The notes under the pieces are model-generated. The model saw only the letters and a list, made by a program, of their open reading frames with translations. It was not told the origin of the DNA and made no database searches. A stretch of DNA of 64,000 bases from Azovibrio restrictus DSM 23866 (GTDB lineage: Bacteria > Pseudomonadota > Gammaproteobacteria > Burkholderiales > Rhodocyclaceae): contig NZ_AUCH01000015.1 in the NCBI RefSeq assembly GCF_000429665.1, positions 96,280 to 160,279 of the forward strand. The letters run 5' to 3'. Position 1 is the stretch's first letter. Every line of letters starts with the position of its first letter. The translations under genes were made by a program, and so were the position numbers. Positions 1-7,772 of the stretch are shown one piece after another.

Positions 1-2
1 CC

Positions 3-578
3 CGCCAGGCCCACCAGCAGCGCCTCAAGGATCTGGAAGCCCTGCGGGCCCGCCAGGCCCAGGAGGCCCAGCAGGCAACGAAACAGAGCCAGGCCGACGA
101 GGCGCGCCGGGCCGGGGAGGCCATCAAGGCCTGTGTTGATGACATACAGCGGCGCGAGGTGGCCGACGCCCTCAAGGCCGAGCTCATTGCCGGCTGTCAG
201 AGTGCCGGCGCCAGCCAGCAGGGCCGCCAGGTGGACCGGGCCGGGGTGCAGGAGTGCATCAAGGCCGTGGACGCCCAGGACATTTCGGCCGCCGAGCGGG
301 CCCGGGCCGTCGCCCTCTGCCACGGGGCCGTCCTGCCCGAACCCCGGGGCGGCGGGGTGGTCGTCCGTCCCGTGCCGGTACAACCCCTGCCCCCTCAGCC
401 CGGCTGCAAGGATGGTCGCTGCCCTCCGGTGAAGCCCCTGCCGACACCGTCCACCCCCTATCCGGTGCAGCCGGTTCCGGCGCCGCCCACCCCTCCCAAG
501 ACCCCCGGGGGGGCGGTCAAGCCGCAACCCGGCAGCCCGGCTCCGGAAGAGCCGTCGGCCACCTTCAAGGTCCGCTAG
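3..578 (+). CDS. Hypothetical protein, 5' end outside window
   Basis: The frame is open from the first bases of the window, so the true start lies upstream; the stop is at 576-578. The visible 191 residues begin with a Gln/Ala/Arg/Glu-rich stretch of about 45 residues that looks like a coiled coil. Next comes a short helical region with four spaced cysteines (in AIKACVDD, IAGCQS, QECIKA and ALCHG). The tail of about 75 residues is very rich in Pro and Gly and resembles a low-complexity linker or envelope-exposed tail. An internal GTG at 159 is a poor start because the same frame and composition continue upstream. I do not recognise the family. It lies 70 bp upstream of gluQ on the same strand. 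Confidence 0.6.
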   Translation, partial: RQAHQQRLKDLEALRARQAQEAQQATKQSQADEARRAGEAIKACVDDIQRREVADALKAELIAGCQSAGASQQGRQVDRAGVQECIKAVDAQDISAAERARAVALCHGAVLPEPRGGGVVVRPVPVQPLPPQPGCKDGRCPPVKPLPTPSTPYPVQPVPAPPTPPKTPGGAVKPQPGSPAPEEPSATFKVR

Positions 579-648
579 CTCTTCTTCCAGGCGGCTCCCT
601 GTGGCCGGGGAGCCGCCGTATGGGCGGGATGCCGGTAAACTGTCGCCC

Positions 649-1572
649 ATGAATTCTCCCTTGCCTGCATCGAACTACCGGGGGCGATTTGCCCCCAGTC
701 CCACCGGTCCCTTGCATTTCGGTTCCCTGGTGGCCGCCCTGGCCTCCTGTCTGGATGCACGCAGCCAGGGCGGGGCGTGGTTGCTGCGCATGGAGGATGT
801 GGACGCACCCCGCAATGTGCCCGGGGCGGCCGAAGCCATCCTGACCTGCCTGGAAGCCCACGGCTTTGCCTGGGATGGGCCGGTGCTGTGGCAGAGCACC
901 CGACTGGAGGCCTACCAGGCGGCCCTGGAGCAGTTGCTGGCCGAAGGCAAGGCGTATCCCTGCGCCTGTTCCCGCAAGGAAATCGCGGCGGCCAGCTCAC
1001 GGCCGGCCCTGGATGGGGGGCTACTCTATCCGGGCAGCTGCCGTGCCGGCCTGCCCCCTGGGCGCAGCCCCCGGGCCTGGCGCCTGCAGGTGGACTCTGA
1101 GCGGGTGAGTTTCGAGGATCGTATTCAGGGGCGCCAGTCCCAGGACCTGGCCAGGGATGTGGGGGATTTCGTCCTGTTCCGGGCGGACGGGCAGTTTGCC
1201 TATCAGCTGGCGGTGGTGGTGGACGACGCTTTTCAGGGCATCAACCAGGTGGTGCGGGGCGCCGATTTGCTGGATTCCACGCCGCGCCAGCTGTTCCTGC
1301 AGCAGCAGCTCGGTTATCCCCGGCCGGTCTACGCCCATCTGCCGGTGGCCACCAACGGGGCTGGGGAAAAGCTCTCCAAGCAGACCCGGGCGCCGGCCCT
1401 GGAGGTTGCCCGGGCGGCGGCGAACCTGGTGGAGGCCCTGAGGTTCCTGGGGCAGGCGCCCCCGGATGAACTGGCTCGGGCTACTGTGGCGGAGGTCTGG
1501 GCCTGGGCCCGGCGCCACTGGCAGTTTGCTGCCATTGCCCCTGGCCGGGGGCGGGTCTGGCCGCCAGCCTGA
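649..1572 (+). CDS. gluQ: Glutamyl-Q tRNA(Asp) synthetase
   Basis: A 307-residue GluRS paralogue lacking the anticodon-binding domain. The family attaches glutamate to the queuosine base of tRNA(Asp). Visible are the class I signature in its GluQ form (FAPSPTGPLHFGS, residues 14-26), the KLSKQ form of the KMSKS loop near residue 240, and zinc-ligand cysteines in YPCACSRKE (about 103) and YPGSC (about 130). ATG 649 places the conserved RGRFAPSPTG block at the usual distance from the N-terminus. The same frame is open further upstream, but that part is Gly/Pro-rich and unlike the family. It ends 5 bp before the convergent siaD-like gene, with no obvious terminator between them. Confidence 0.93.
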   Translation: MNSPLPASNYRGRFAPSPTGPLHFGSLVAALASCLDARSQGGAWLLRMEDVDAPRNVPGAAEAILTCLEAHGFAWDGPVLWQSTRLEAYQAALEQLLAEGKAYPCACSRKEIAAASSRPALDGGLLYPGSCRAGLPPGRSPRAWRLQVDSERVSFEDRIQGRQSQDLARDVGDFVLFRADGQFAYQLAVVVDDAFQGINQVVRGADLLDSTPRQLFLQQQLGYPRPVYAHLPVATNGAGEKLSKQTRAPALEVARAAANLVEALRFLGQAPPDELARATVAEVWAWARRHWQFAAIAPGRGRVWPPA

Positions 1573-1577
1573 GGCGC

Positions 1578-2384
1578 TCAGGCCACTTCCAGGCGGTCGC
1601 GCCCGGCGGCCTTGGCCTGCAGCAGGGCGGTATCGGCCCGGTTCAGGGCTTCCGAAAAACTCTCGCCGAAGCGGTACTGGGTCAGGCCCAGGCTGGCCGA
1701 GATGGGTGGCGTGCAACCTTCCTGGTGCAGGGCGACGCGGACTTCCTTGATGCCCTGGCAGACCCGTTCCGCCACCTGGCGGGCAAATTCCACGGGGGTT
1801 TCCGGCAGCATGATGAGGAATTCCTCTCCGCCCCAGCGGCCGCAAAGGTCGTATTCCCGCAGGGCGTCCTGAATGGCCAGGCCGATTTCGCACAGGACCT
1901 TGTCCCCGGTCTCGTGGCCGAACTGGTCGTTGATGGCCTTGAAGTGGTCCACGTCCAGGATGCCCAGGCTGTAGGCGGCCTGCTTGCGGTTGGCCCGCTC
2001 GGTTTCCTCCTTGATCCGCTCCATGAGGAAGCGGCGGTTGCCCAGGCCGGTAAGGGGGTCCCGCAGGGCGGCATCCTTGAGGGCTTCGCTCAGTTCCCGC
2101 AGGCTGTTCTGGTAGCGGTCCGAGATCCGCGCCAGCTTTTCCAGGCGGCGCAGCTGCCGGTCGTACTGCTCGGCCAGGGTCTGGCTGTGGCTGCGGGAGA
2201 TGCTGTGGTAGCCATCGGAAATCTTGATCAGTCGTTCGAGCCGCTCCCGCTGCCCCTCGCTGTACTCGAACAGGCGGGCCAGGGCGTCCCGCAGGGGATG
2301 CTCCTGGTAGCGTTCCTGGGCCAGCAGGGTTTCCACCTGGCGCAGCAGTTCCTGTTCCGAGGGGGCCAAGAGCGGCATGTTCAT
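1578..2384 (-). CDS. siaD: Diguanylate cyclase of SiaD type (GGDEF)
   Basis: 268 residues. The first 110 or so are charged and helical, as in SiaD, whose N-terminal helices bind SiaC. The GGDEF domain follows, with RDPLTGLGNRR at about 108-118 and the catalytic GGEEF at 185-189. An RxxD product-inhibition site (R176-D179) lies exactly five residues before GGEEF, so both synthesis of c-di-GMP from GTP and feedback inhibition appear intact. No membrane segment is visible. It is the last gene of a siaA-B-C-D order and overlaps siaC by 4 bp. In the Pseudomonas Sia system this cyclase is switched on by unphosphorylated SiaC. The symbol rests on domain plus operon order. Confidence 0.88.
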   Translation of the reverse strand: MNMPLLAPSEQELLRQVETLLAQERYQEHPLRDALARLFEYSEGQRERLERLIKISDGYHSISRSHSQTLAEQYDRQLRRLEKLARISDRYQNSLRELSEALKDAALRDPLTGLGNRRFLMERIKEETERANRKQAAYSLGILDVDHFKAINDQFGHETGDKVLCEIGLAIQDALREYDLCGRWGGEEFLIMLPETPVEFARQVAERVCQGIKEVRVALHQEGCTPPISASLGLTQYRFGESFSEALNRADTALLQAKAAGRDRLEVA

Positions 2385-2767
2385 TTGAACGGGCTGTCGG
2401 GGGCGATCAGGAAGGGGAAGGTGCAGTCTTCCCGGAATTCGTCGGCCAGGTCCAGGACCCGTTCGTTGCGCGGGTCGTAGAACCAGTCCACGCTCACCTG
2501 GCGGCCCCGGCCGTGGGCTTCCTCGAGCAGGTCGAAGATGTCCATCATGGCTTTCACGGAGCTGGTGTTCATGTACACCAGGCGCAGTTCCAGGCGCAGG
2601 GGGGCCTGGCTGTCGCGCAGGTAGGTCTCGATCCAGGCGATCACGGGGCCGAAGAACTCAAAGGAGTTCTCCGGGTAGGAGTCCCCCTGCATGGTGAGCA
2701 GGCCCTGGCTCCCGTCGCTGTTGATTTGGGGCGTAGACTGGCTGCCCGGGATGTTCAGATCGTTCAT
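2381..2767 (-). CDS. siaC: SiaC-type switch protein (DUF1987)
   Basis: A 128-residue DUF1987 protein, the normal length for SiaC. The stretch LVYMNTSSVKAMMDIFDLLE carries the phosphoacceptor region. The Thr in MNTSS is residue 68, the same number as the regulatory Thr of Pseudomonas aeruginosa SiaC. In the known system SiaB phosphorylates SiaC, SiaA dephosphorylates it, and the dephospho form activates the cyclase SiaD. Here it sits 17 bp after siaB and overlaps the cyclase by 4 bp, consistent with production in fixed ratio to its partners. The assignment is by motif and context; phosphorylation is inferred. Confidence 0.88.
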   Translation of the reverse strand: MNDLNIPGSQSTPQINSDGSQGLLTMQGDSYPENSFEFFGPVIAWIETYLRDSQAPLRLELRLVYMNTSSVKAMMDIFDLLEEAHGRGRQVSVDWFYDPRNERVLDLADEFREDCTFPFLIAPDSPFK

Positions 2768-2784
2768 CGTTGGTCCTGTTGCTC

Positions 2785-3342
2785 TTAGATCACGGCCCGC
2801 AGGCTGAAAAAGGCGCGGCCGTCGCCCACATGGGAGAGGCTGGCACTCAGGGGCTGAGTGGACTTGCGGGCCACGTCGATGAGGCCCAGCCCGGCGCCAC
2901 TGACCGCGTTTTCGTCCCGGGGCTGGCGCAGTTGGGCCTTGTAGGCGGCCTTTAGTTCCGCCTTGTCCAGCCCGGCCAGATTGCCGATCCGTTCCAGCAA
3001 GGCTGTCCCGTCGGCTTGTTCCACCAGGTTGCCGGCCTGGACCAGGTAGTGTCCTTCCTCATTCCGGGCCACCACCACGGTGGCGGAGCTGTCCTGTTCG
3101 CCGTAGCCCTGGGCCTGGGCATAGTGGCGGATGTTCTGGGTCATTTCCACGTAGACGCTGAAGACGTCCATGGCGGCCGAGGGCTGGGCATTGTCGGCCT
3201 GCAGGTAGTTCTTCAGGGCGTTGCCGATTTCCTCGATCAGGCTGCGGGAAATGGGGCCATTGAAGCAGAGCAGGATGCGGCTTTGGTTGAAATGGGCGCG
3301 CAGGCTGAAGAGGTCTATGGTTTCCATGGCTTTCCCGATCAC
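2785..3342 (-). CDS. siaB: SiaB-type family kinase (DUF6272)
   Basis: 185 residues matching the SiaB family, a GHKL-fold protein kinase for SiaC. Visible are the N-terminal LRAHFNQSRILLCFNGPIS, a helix with VEMTQNIRHYAQ (the family's counterpart of the GHKL N-box), and a glycine-rich SGAGLGLIDVARKS near 150-163 that would form the nucleotide lid. The start at 3342 overlaps the siaA stop by 4 bp; an internal Met (METIDLF) at 3327 is an alternative. No transmembrane segment. Confidence 0.85.
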   Translation of the reverse strand: MIGKAMETIDLFSLRAHFNQSRILLCFNGPISRSLIEEIGNALKNYLQADNAQPSAAMDVFSVYVEMTQNIRHYAQAQGYGEQDSSATVVVARNEEGHYLVQAGNLVEQADGTALLERIGNLAGLDKAELKAAYKAQLRQPRDENAVSGAGLGLIDVARKSTQPLSASLSHVGDGRAFFSLRAVI

Positions 3343-5333
3343 TCGAAACGGAAGGATAGTATCGTGATGTCGTCCCGCTGTGGATACTCGCCGCGATAGC
3401 TTTCCAGGGCCTGATCCAGGGCATCGGCCTGTTCGGCCATGGGCAGGCGGGCATGGGCGAGGAGCAGCTGGGCGAAGCGGGTGTTGCCGTAGCCGTAGCC
3501 CAGTTCGCCGCCGGCCTGGTCCAGGAAGCCGTCAGTGGCCAGGTAGTAGGTGGTGCCCGGTTGCATCTGCAATTCCGTATCCCTGTAGCTGCCCATGCGC
3601 CGGTCGCCGATGGCTCGCCGGCCGCCCTTGATTTCGCCCACCTCCTGGCCGTCGCTCCAGTAGAGGCCGATCTTGGCGCCGGCAAAGCGCAGCAGCCCCC
3701 GCTCCCTATCCACATAGACCAGACCCGCATCCATGTTGGTGGCGATGGCCCGGGGCAGCTCGCAGTGCTGCAGCATGGCGCGCATGGTGGCATCGGTCTG
3801 GGTCAGGATGGCCGCCGGGGCGGCGATGCCTTCCTGAGTCATGGCGTGATCCAGGGCGGCCCGGGCCAGCATGGTCATCAGGGCCCCGGGCACCCCGTGG
3901 CCGGCGCAATCCACCACCCCCACCATGTAGCGCTCGCCTTCGCTGCGGAAGACGTAGAAATCGCCGCCCACCACGTCCCGGGGACGCCACAGGACGAAGT
4001 GGTGCGGGCCGAGCAGCTGGTCGAGCTGCTGCTTGGGCAGGATGGCCCGCTGGATCAGGCTGGCATAGTCGATGGAGTCGTTGATCTGTTTGTGGGCCCG
4101 CCGCATGTCCTGGTTGGCGGTTTCCAGGGCCTGGGTCCGGGCCAGGACCTGGGCTTCCAGCTCCTCGGTGTTGTTGCGGATCCGGGTGGCCATGATGCCG
4201 AAGGCCTGGCTCAGATCTCCCAGTTCGTCCCGGCTGGGGGGCGGCAGGGACACGTCGAAATTGCCCCCGGCCAGGGCCGAGGCGGATTGCTGCAGTTTCT
4301 TCAGGGGCCGCAGCACCAGCCGTTCCACGGCGTAGGCGAAGGCCAGCAGCAGGATGCCCAGCAACAGCACCAGGGCTCCCACGGCGGTGTTGAGCCAGCC
4401 CTGGTCCAGGACCCGGGCCGCCTTGAGGTCCACGGCGGTGACCACGTGCCACTTGAGCTCCGGCAGGTAGGCCAGGGCCAGCAGCTGTTCCTTGCCATCC
4501 AGATGCACCCGCAGGGTGGCGACTTCTGCCGGCTGGGTTTCGGCCCGGGCCAGGGCGGCGGCCAGGGCCGCCTGTTCGTGGGGCTGCTGCAGCTGGCCGG
4601 CCAGGGTCTGGGCCTGGCTGGCCGTGCTGGCTGCCTGGTTGATGGCGATCAGGGCCGGGTCCGGGTGGGCCTGGATGGCGCCGCTGCGGGTAACGATCAT
4701 CGGCGTGACCCCGGCTTCCCCGGTGTTGATGAACTCCTGCAGGAAGGCGGTCAGGTCGAGGCCGGTGCCGGATACCCCGAGCACCCGGTCGCCATCGCGG
4801 ATCAGCACATTGAGCCAGACCTGGGTGATCTTCAGGTGGACATCGTCATTGACGTTGATGTTGTAGGGTTCGCTCTGCCTGAGGGTGCTGAAGAACCAGG
4901 AGTCGCCTTCCTGGTCCGGGCTGAGCAGATGACGGGGCTGGTCGCTGACCCCCTTCTTGTCATCGTTGAAATAGAAGCCCAGACCGGCGGCGCTGGCGAG
5001 GAAGTAGGAATGGCTGCGGAAGTCCTTGCGATAACCTTCTGCCTCCTTGAAGAACAGGGCCCGTTTGTCGGGGTCCTGCTCGTCCCGCAGCCATTGGCGG
5101 GTCACTTCCGAATCCGCCTGGCGCAGGGCCAGGGCCAGGTCCCGGGAGATGGGGGCGAGGATGCTCTGGCGCTTCAGGAGAGTGAGGTTGCGCGCATAGG
5201 CTTCGCCGAAATGGTTGCGCACGCTGTCCAGCACCTGCCAGCCGATCAGCCCGGCCGGAACCAGGGCGAGCAGGCAGGCGAGCAGGAGGGCCAGCATGGA
5301 CTTGGCGCGCAGGCCGAATCCCCAGGTTGCCAT
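3339..5333 (-). CDS. siaA: SiaA-type membrane PP2C phosphatase with Cache-like sensor and HAMP
   Basis: 664 residues. One membrane segment lies near residues 13-33 (LALLLACLLALVPAGLIG). A periplasmic sensor region of roughly 280 residues follows, with Cache-like features (FYFNDDKKG, GVSGTGLDLTAFL). A second membrane segment is near 315-335 and a HAMP region runs to about 385. A SpoIIE/PP2C-type phosphatase occupies about 430-664, with metal-site motifs DVVGGDFYVF, DCAGHGVPGALMTM and a terminal RDDITILSFRFE. This is the architecture of Pseudomonas SiaA, which dephosphorylates SiaC in response to an extracellular cue. It is the first gene of the four-gene operon. ATG 5333 is preceded by GAGG at a suitable distance; a TAGAAT -10-like hexamer lies on the minus strand at 5369-5374. 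Confidence 0.88.
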   Translation of the reverse strand: MATWGFGLRAKSMLALLLACLLALVPAGLIGWQVLDSVRNHFGEAYARNLTLLKRQSILAPISRDLALALRQADSEVTRQWLRDEQDPDKRALFFKEAEGYRKDFRSHSYFLASAAGLGFYFNDDKKGVSDQPRHLLSPDQEGDSWFFSTLRQSEPYNINVNDDVHLKITQVWLNVLIRDGDRVLGVSGTGLDLTAFLQEFINTGEAGVTPMIVTRSGAIQAHPDPALIAINQAASTASQAQTLAGQLQQPHEQAALAAALARAETQPAEVATLRVHLDGKEQLLALAYLPELKWHVVTAVDLKAARVLDQGWLNTAVGALVLLLGILLLAFAYAVERLVLRPLKKLQQSASALAGGNFDVSLPPPSRDELGDLSQAFGIMATRIRNNTEELEAQVLARTQALETANQDMRRAHKQINDSIDYASLIQRAILPKQQLDQLLGPHHFVLWRPRDVVGGDFYVFRSEGERYMVGVVDCAGHGVPGALMTMLARAALDHAMTQEGIAAPAAILTQTDATMRAMLQHCELPRAIATNMDAGLVYVDRERGLLRFAGAKIGLYWSDGQEVGEIKGGRRAIGDRRMGSYRDTELQMQPGTTYYLATDGFLDQAGGELGYGYGNTRFAQLLLAHARLPMAEQADALDQALESYRGEYPQRDDITILSFRFE

Positions 5334-5401
5334 GGTAAGCCTCGGGTCTTATGTCTTTGGTGAGGGGGATTCTACCTTGGCGGGCCCGATTTGCTACCGC
5401 T

Positions 5402-6583
5402 TCAATGCTGTTCGCCCCGCCAGTGGCGGGGGCCGTAGCCGGCCGCGCCCACGAACAGGCGCACCAGGCCGTAGCTGAGCCAGCGCAGCAGGCGTGAGTG
5501 CAGGGGTAGTCGCTCCAGGTCCCCGGCCGTGAGTTCCGTGGCCCCCTCGGCCATGGCGGCCTCCAGGCTCTGGCTCAGTTCCCGGGCAAAACCGGGATCG
5601 TCCACCACCACGTTGCTTTCCTTGGCCAGCAGCAGGCTGAAAGGGTCGATGTTGGAGGAGCCCACCGTGGCCCAATGACCATCCACCACCGCTACCTTGG
5701 CGTGCAGGAAGCTCTTACGGTATTCGAAGATGCGGATGCCTTCTTCCAGCAGGGCGCCGTACAGGGCCTGGGTGGCGTATTGCAGCAGCGGGTGGTCGGT
5801 CTGACCCTGGAGCAGGATGGTGACCCGGATGCCCCGCTGCACGGCGGCACGCAGGGCATGGCGGAAGCGGAAGCCGGGCAGGAAATAGGCATTGGCGATG
5901 CAGACCGACTCCCGGGCCCCGTGGATGGCCTCCAGGTAGGCGTTGGCGATGGCGTTGCGGTGGCGGATGTTGTCGCGCAGCAGGAAGGCGGCCCGCTGCT
6001 CGCCGCTGCTTTCCGGGCAGCCGGGGCAGGGGTCGTGATCGGGCAGGCGGTAGCGCCGCTTGAAGCTGGCCCAGGCCACGTTTTCCCACATGCGCCGGAC
6101 AGCCTGGCGGATCGGCACCAGCAGGGGACCTTCCACCCGCACCGAGTAATCGTAGCGGGGCCGCAGGGCCGCCGGGGCGTTGTTGTCATCGACGATGTTG
6201 ATACCCCCCACGAAGGCGACCCGGCCGTCGATGACCACCAGCTTGCGGTGCAGGCGGCGCAGGCGGTGCCGGCGCAGGCGGAAGCGGGCCACTTCCTGGC
6301 GGTAGATCAGGTACTGGACCCCGGCCGCCTGGAGCAGGGGGCCGAAGGTCTCGGGGAAGTCCCGGGCGCCGAAGCCGTCCACCAGCACCCGCACCGCCAC
6401 CTGGCGCCGGGCGGCCCGGGCCAGGGCTGCGGCGACGGCCTGGCCGATGCAGTCATCGGCGAAGATGTAGCTTTCCAGGAAGATTTCCCGGTGGGCCTGG
6501 TCTATGGCCTGGAGCAGGGCAGGGAAATACTCCTGGCCCGAATTGAGCAGGGTGACGGAGTTGCCGGGCAGGAACTCAGGCAT
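5402..6583 (-). CDS. clsB: Phospholipase-D-family cardiolipin synthase (ClsB-like)
   Basis: A 393-residue protein with two HKD motifs: HRKLVVIDGRVAFVGGIN near residue 110 and HAKVAVVDGHWATVGSSN near 295. It has no N-terminal membrane anchors, which fits ClsB rather than ClsA. The family makes cardiolipin or related lipids by phosphatidyl transfer. The frame is open further upstream, but ATG 6583 gives a normal N-terminus (MPEFLPGNSVTLL) and makes an 8-bp overlap with the EEP gene. Escherichia coli has the same pairing (ybhP-clsB). The C-terminus carries a short hydrophobic helix (LRWLSYGLVRLFVGAAGYG). Confidence 0.88.
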   Translation of the reverse strand: MPEFLPGNSVTLLNSGQEYFPALLQAIDQAHREIFLESYIFADDCIGQAVAAALARAARRQVAVRVLVDGFGARDFPETFGPLLQAAGVQYLIYRQEVARFRLRRHRLRRLHRKLVVIDGRVAFVGGINIVDDNNAPAALRPRYDYSVRVEGPLLVPIRQAVRRMWENVAWASFKRRYRLPDHDPCPGCPESSGEQRAAFLLRDNIRHRNAIANAYLEAIHGARESVCIANAYFLPGFRFRHALRAAVQRGIRVTILLQGQTDHPLLQYATQALYGALLEEGIRIFEYRKSFLHAKVAVVDGHWATVGSSNIDPFSLLLAKESNVVVDDPGFARELSQSLEAAMAEGATELTAGDLERLPLHSRLLRWLSYGLVRLFVGAAGYGPRHWRGEQH

Positions 6584-7322
6584 CGTAGAGGAGCCGGGCC
6601 GACAGGGCCGCGTGGTCGGAGAGGGCGGACCAGGGCGGCCCGAAATGGACCTGGGCCTCCCGGACCTGGAGGCCCCGCACGTAGATGCGGTCCAGGCGGA
6701 ACAGGGGCAGGGCGGCGGGGAAGCTGCGCACCGGGCGCTGGCCGAACACTTCTTCCAGGCCCAGGCGCTCGGCCAGGTGAGCGGCTGCCCGGTTGCGCCA
6801 GTCGTTGAAGTCGCCGGCAATCACCAGAGGGGTTCCCGGCGGGGCGATCTGCTCCAGATAGCTGCTCAGCTCCTCCATCTGCCGCCGCCGGGAGCGGCCA
6901 AACAGGGAGAGGTGCACGCAGACGCAGTGCAGGGGGCGGCCGTCGGGCAGGGCGATGCGACAGTGCAGCAGCCCCCGGCGTTCGAACTTCAGGTGGGTCA
7001 CATCCTGGTTGTGGCTGTCCAGGATGGGAAAGCGGGACAGGATGGCGTTGCCATGGTGGCCATGGTCATAGACCATGTTCTCCCCGTAGGCCGTGGCCGG
7101 CCAGACATCCTCGGCCAGGAAACGGTGCTGGGCATCCCGGGGCCAGTCCGGATGGCGGTGGGCATGGCCCATGTGCAGGCCCTGGACCTCCTGCAGGAAG
7201 ACGATGTCCGGGGCCAAGTTGCGCAGGCGTTCCCGCAGTTCGTGCACCATCATGCGCCGGTTGAACTGGGAAAACCCCTTGTGGATGTTGTAGGTGGCAA
7301 TGTGCAGGGAGGCTGGGGGCAT
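6576..7322 (-). CDS. Endonuclease/exonuclease/phosphatase family protein (YbhP-like)
   Basis: 248 residues with the EEP fold signatures: ATYNIHKG at 9-16, IVFLQEVQ near 40, GNAILSR near 90, VIAGDFNDWRNR near 165 and a terminal SDHAALSA. These supply the Asn, Glu, Asp and His of the metal-dependent phosphodiesterase site. The substrate is not shown by sequence; coupling to clsB (8-bp overlap) suggests a phospholipid or phosphodiester role rather than DNA repair. It lies between the BLUF gene and clsB on the same strand, in a probable operon. Confidence 0.85.
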   Translation of the reverse strand: MPPASLHIATYNIHKGFSQFNRRMMVHELRERLRNLAPDIVFLQEVQGLHMGHAHRHPDWPRDAQHRFLAEDVWPATAYGENMVYDHGHHGNAILSRFPILDSHNQDVTHLKFERRGLLHCRIALPDGRPLHCVCVHLSLFGRSRRRQMEELSSYLEQIAPPGTPLVIAGDFNDWRNRAAAHLAERLGLEEVFGQRPVRSFPAALPLFRLDRIYVRGLQVREAQVHFGPPWSALSDHAALSARLLYDA

Positions 7323-7325
7323 GGT

Positions 7326-7760
7326 TTAGCGCTGGGTGCGGGCGAACTGGCGCAGGATGTCCAGGGCCGGTCCGGGGCGGCAGGCCTTGTCTTCCAGGTC
7401 GGGCCCGGCGTCATTCAGGGCAAAGGCACCGGCAAACTGCTGCCCGGCCTCTGCTTCCAGATGGTGAAAGCCCATGCTCCACCCGGCGAAGCTGCGTTCG
7501 CTGACGGGCTCCCGTTCCAGGAGGATCAGGGAATGGTGGCGGGGGTCCCGGCAGATTTTCTGATAGACCATGTCCACGGCCGCAGGGATGCCTTCCAGCA
7601 CCTGCATGAATACACCGCCGCCGTAGAGCAGCATCCCCGTCAGCTTGAGCTGTTCGTTTAGCTTCCGGCTCTGCTGCAACAGGTCCAGCAGTTCCGCCTG
7701 GCTCATTTCATGGGTGGCGGTGCTGCAGTAGATCAGGTGTATCAGGGCCGGCTCGGTCAT
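7326..7760 (-). CDS. BLUF-domain blue-light sensor protein
   Basis: 144 residues, essentially a stand-alone BLUF domain that binds FAD. The residues of the light-driven hydrogen-bond switch are present: Tyr11 (LIYCST), Asn35 (SRKLNEQL) and Gln53 (GGGVFMQVLEG), with Trp94 and Met96 in GWSMGF at the C-terminal beta strand. No output domain is attached; the last 40 residues are probably helical and could be the partner-binding cap. It lies 3 bp from the EEP gene and 12 bp downstream of nadA. The partner is unknown; c-di-GMP enzymes elsewhere in the window are candidates only by analogy. Confidence 0.88.
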   Translation of the reverse strand: MTEPALIHLIYCSTATHEMSQAELLDLLQQSRKLNEQLKLTGMLLYGGGVFMQVLEGIPAAVDMVYQKICRDPRHHSLILLEREPVSERSFAGWSMGFHHLEAEAGQQFAGAFALNDAGPDLEDKACRPGPALDILRQFARTQR

Positions 7761-7772
7761 GGTCCGGGGCGG

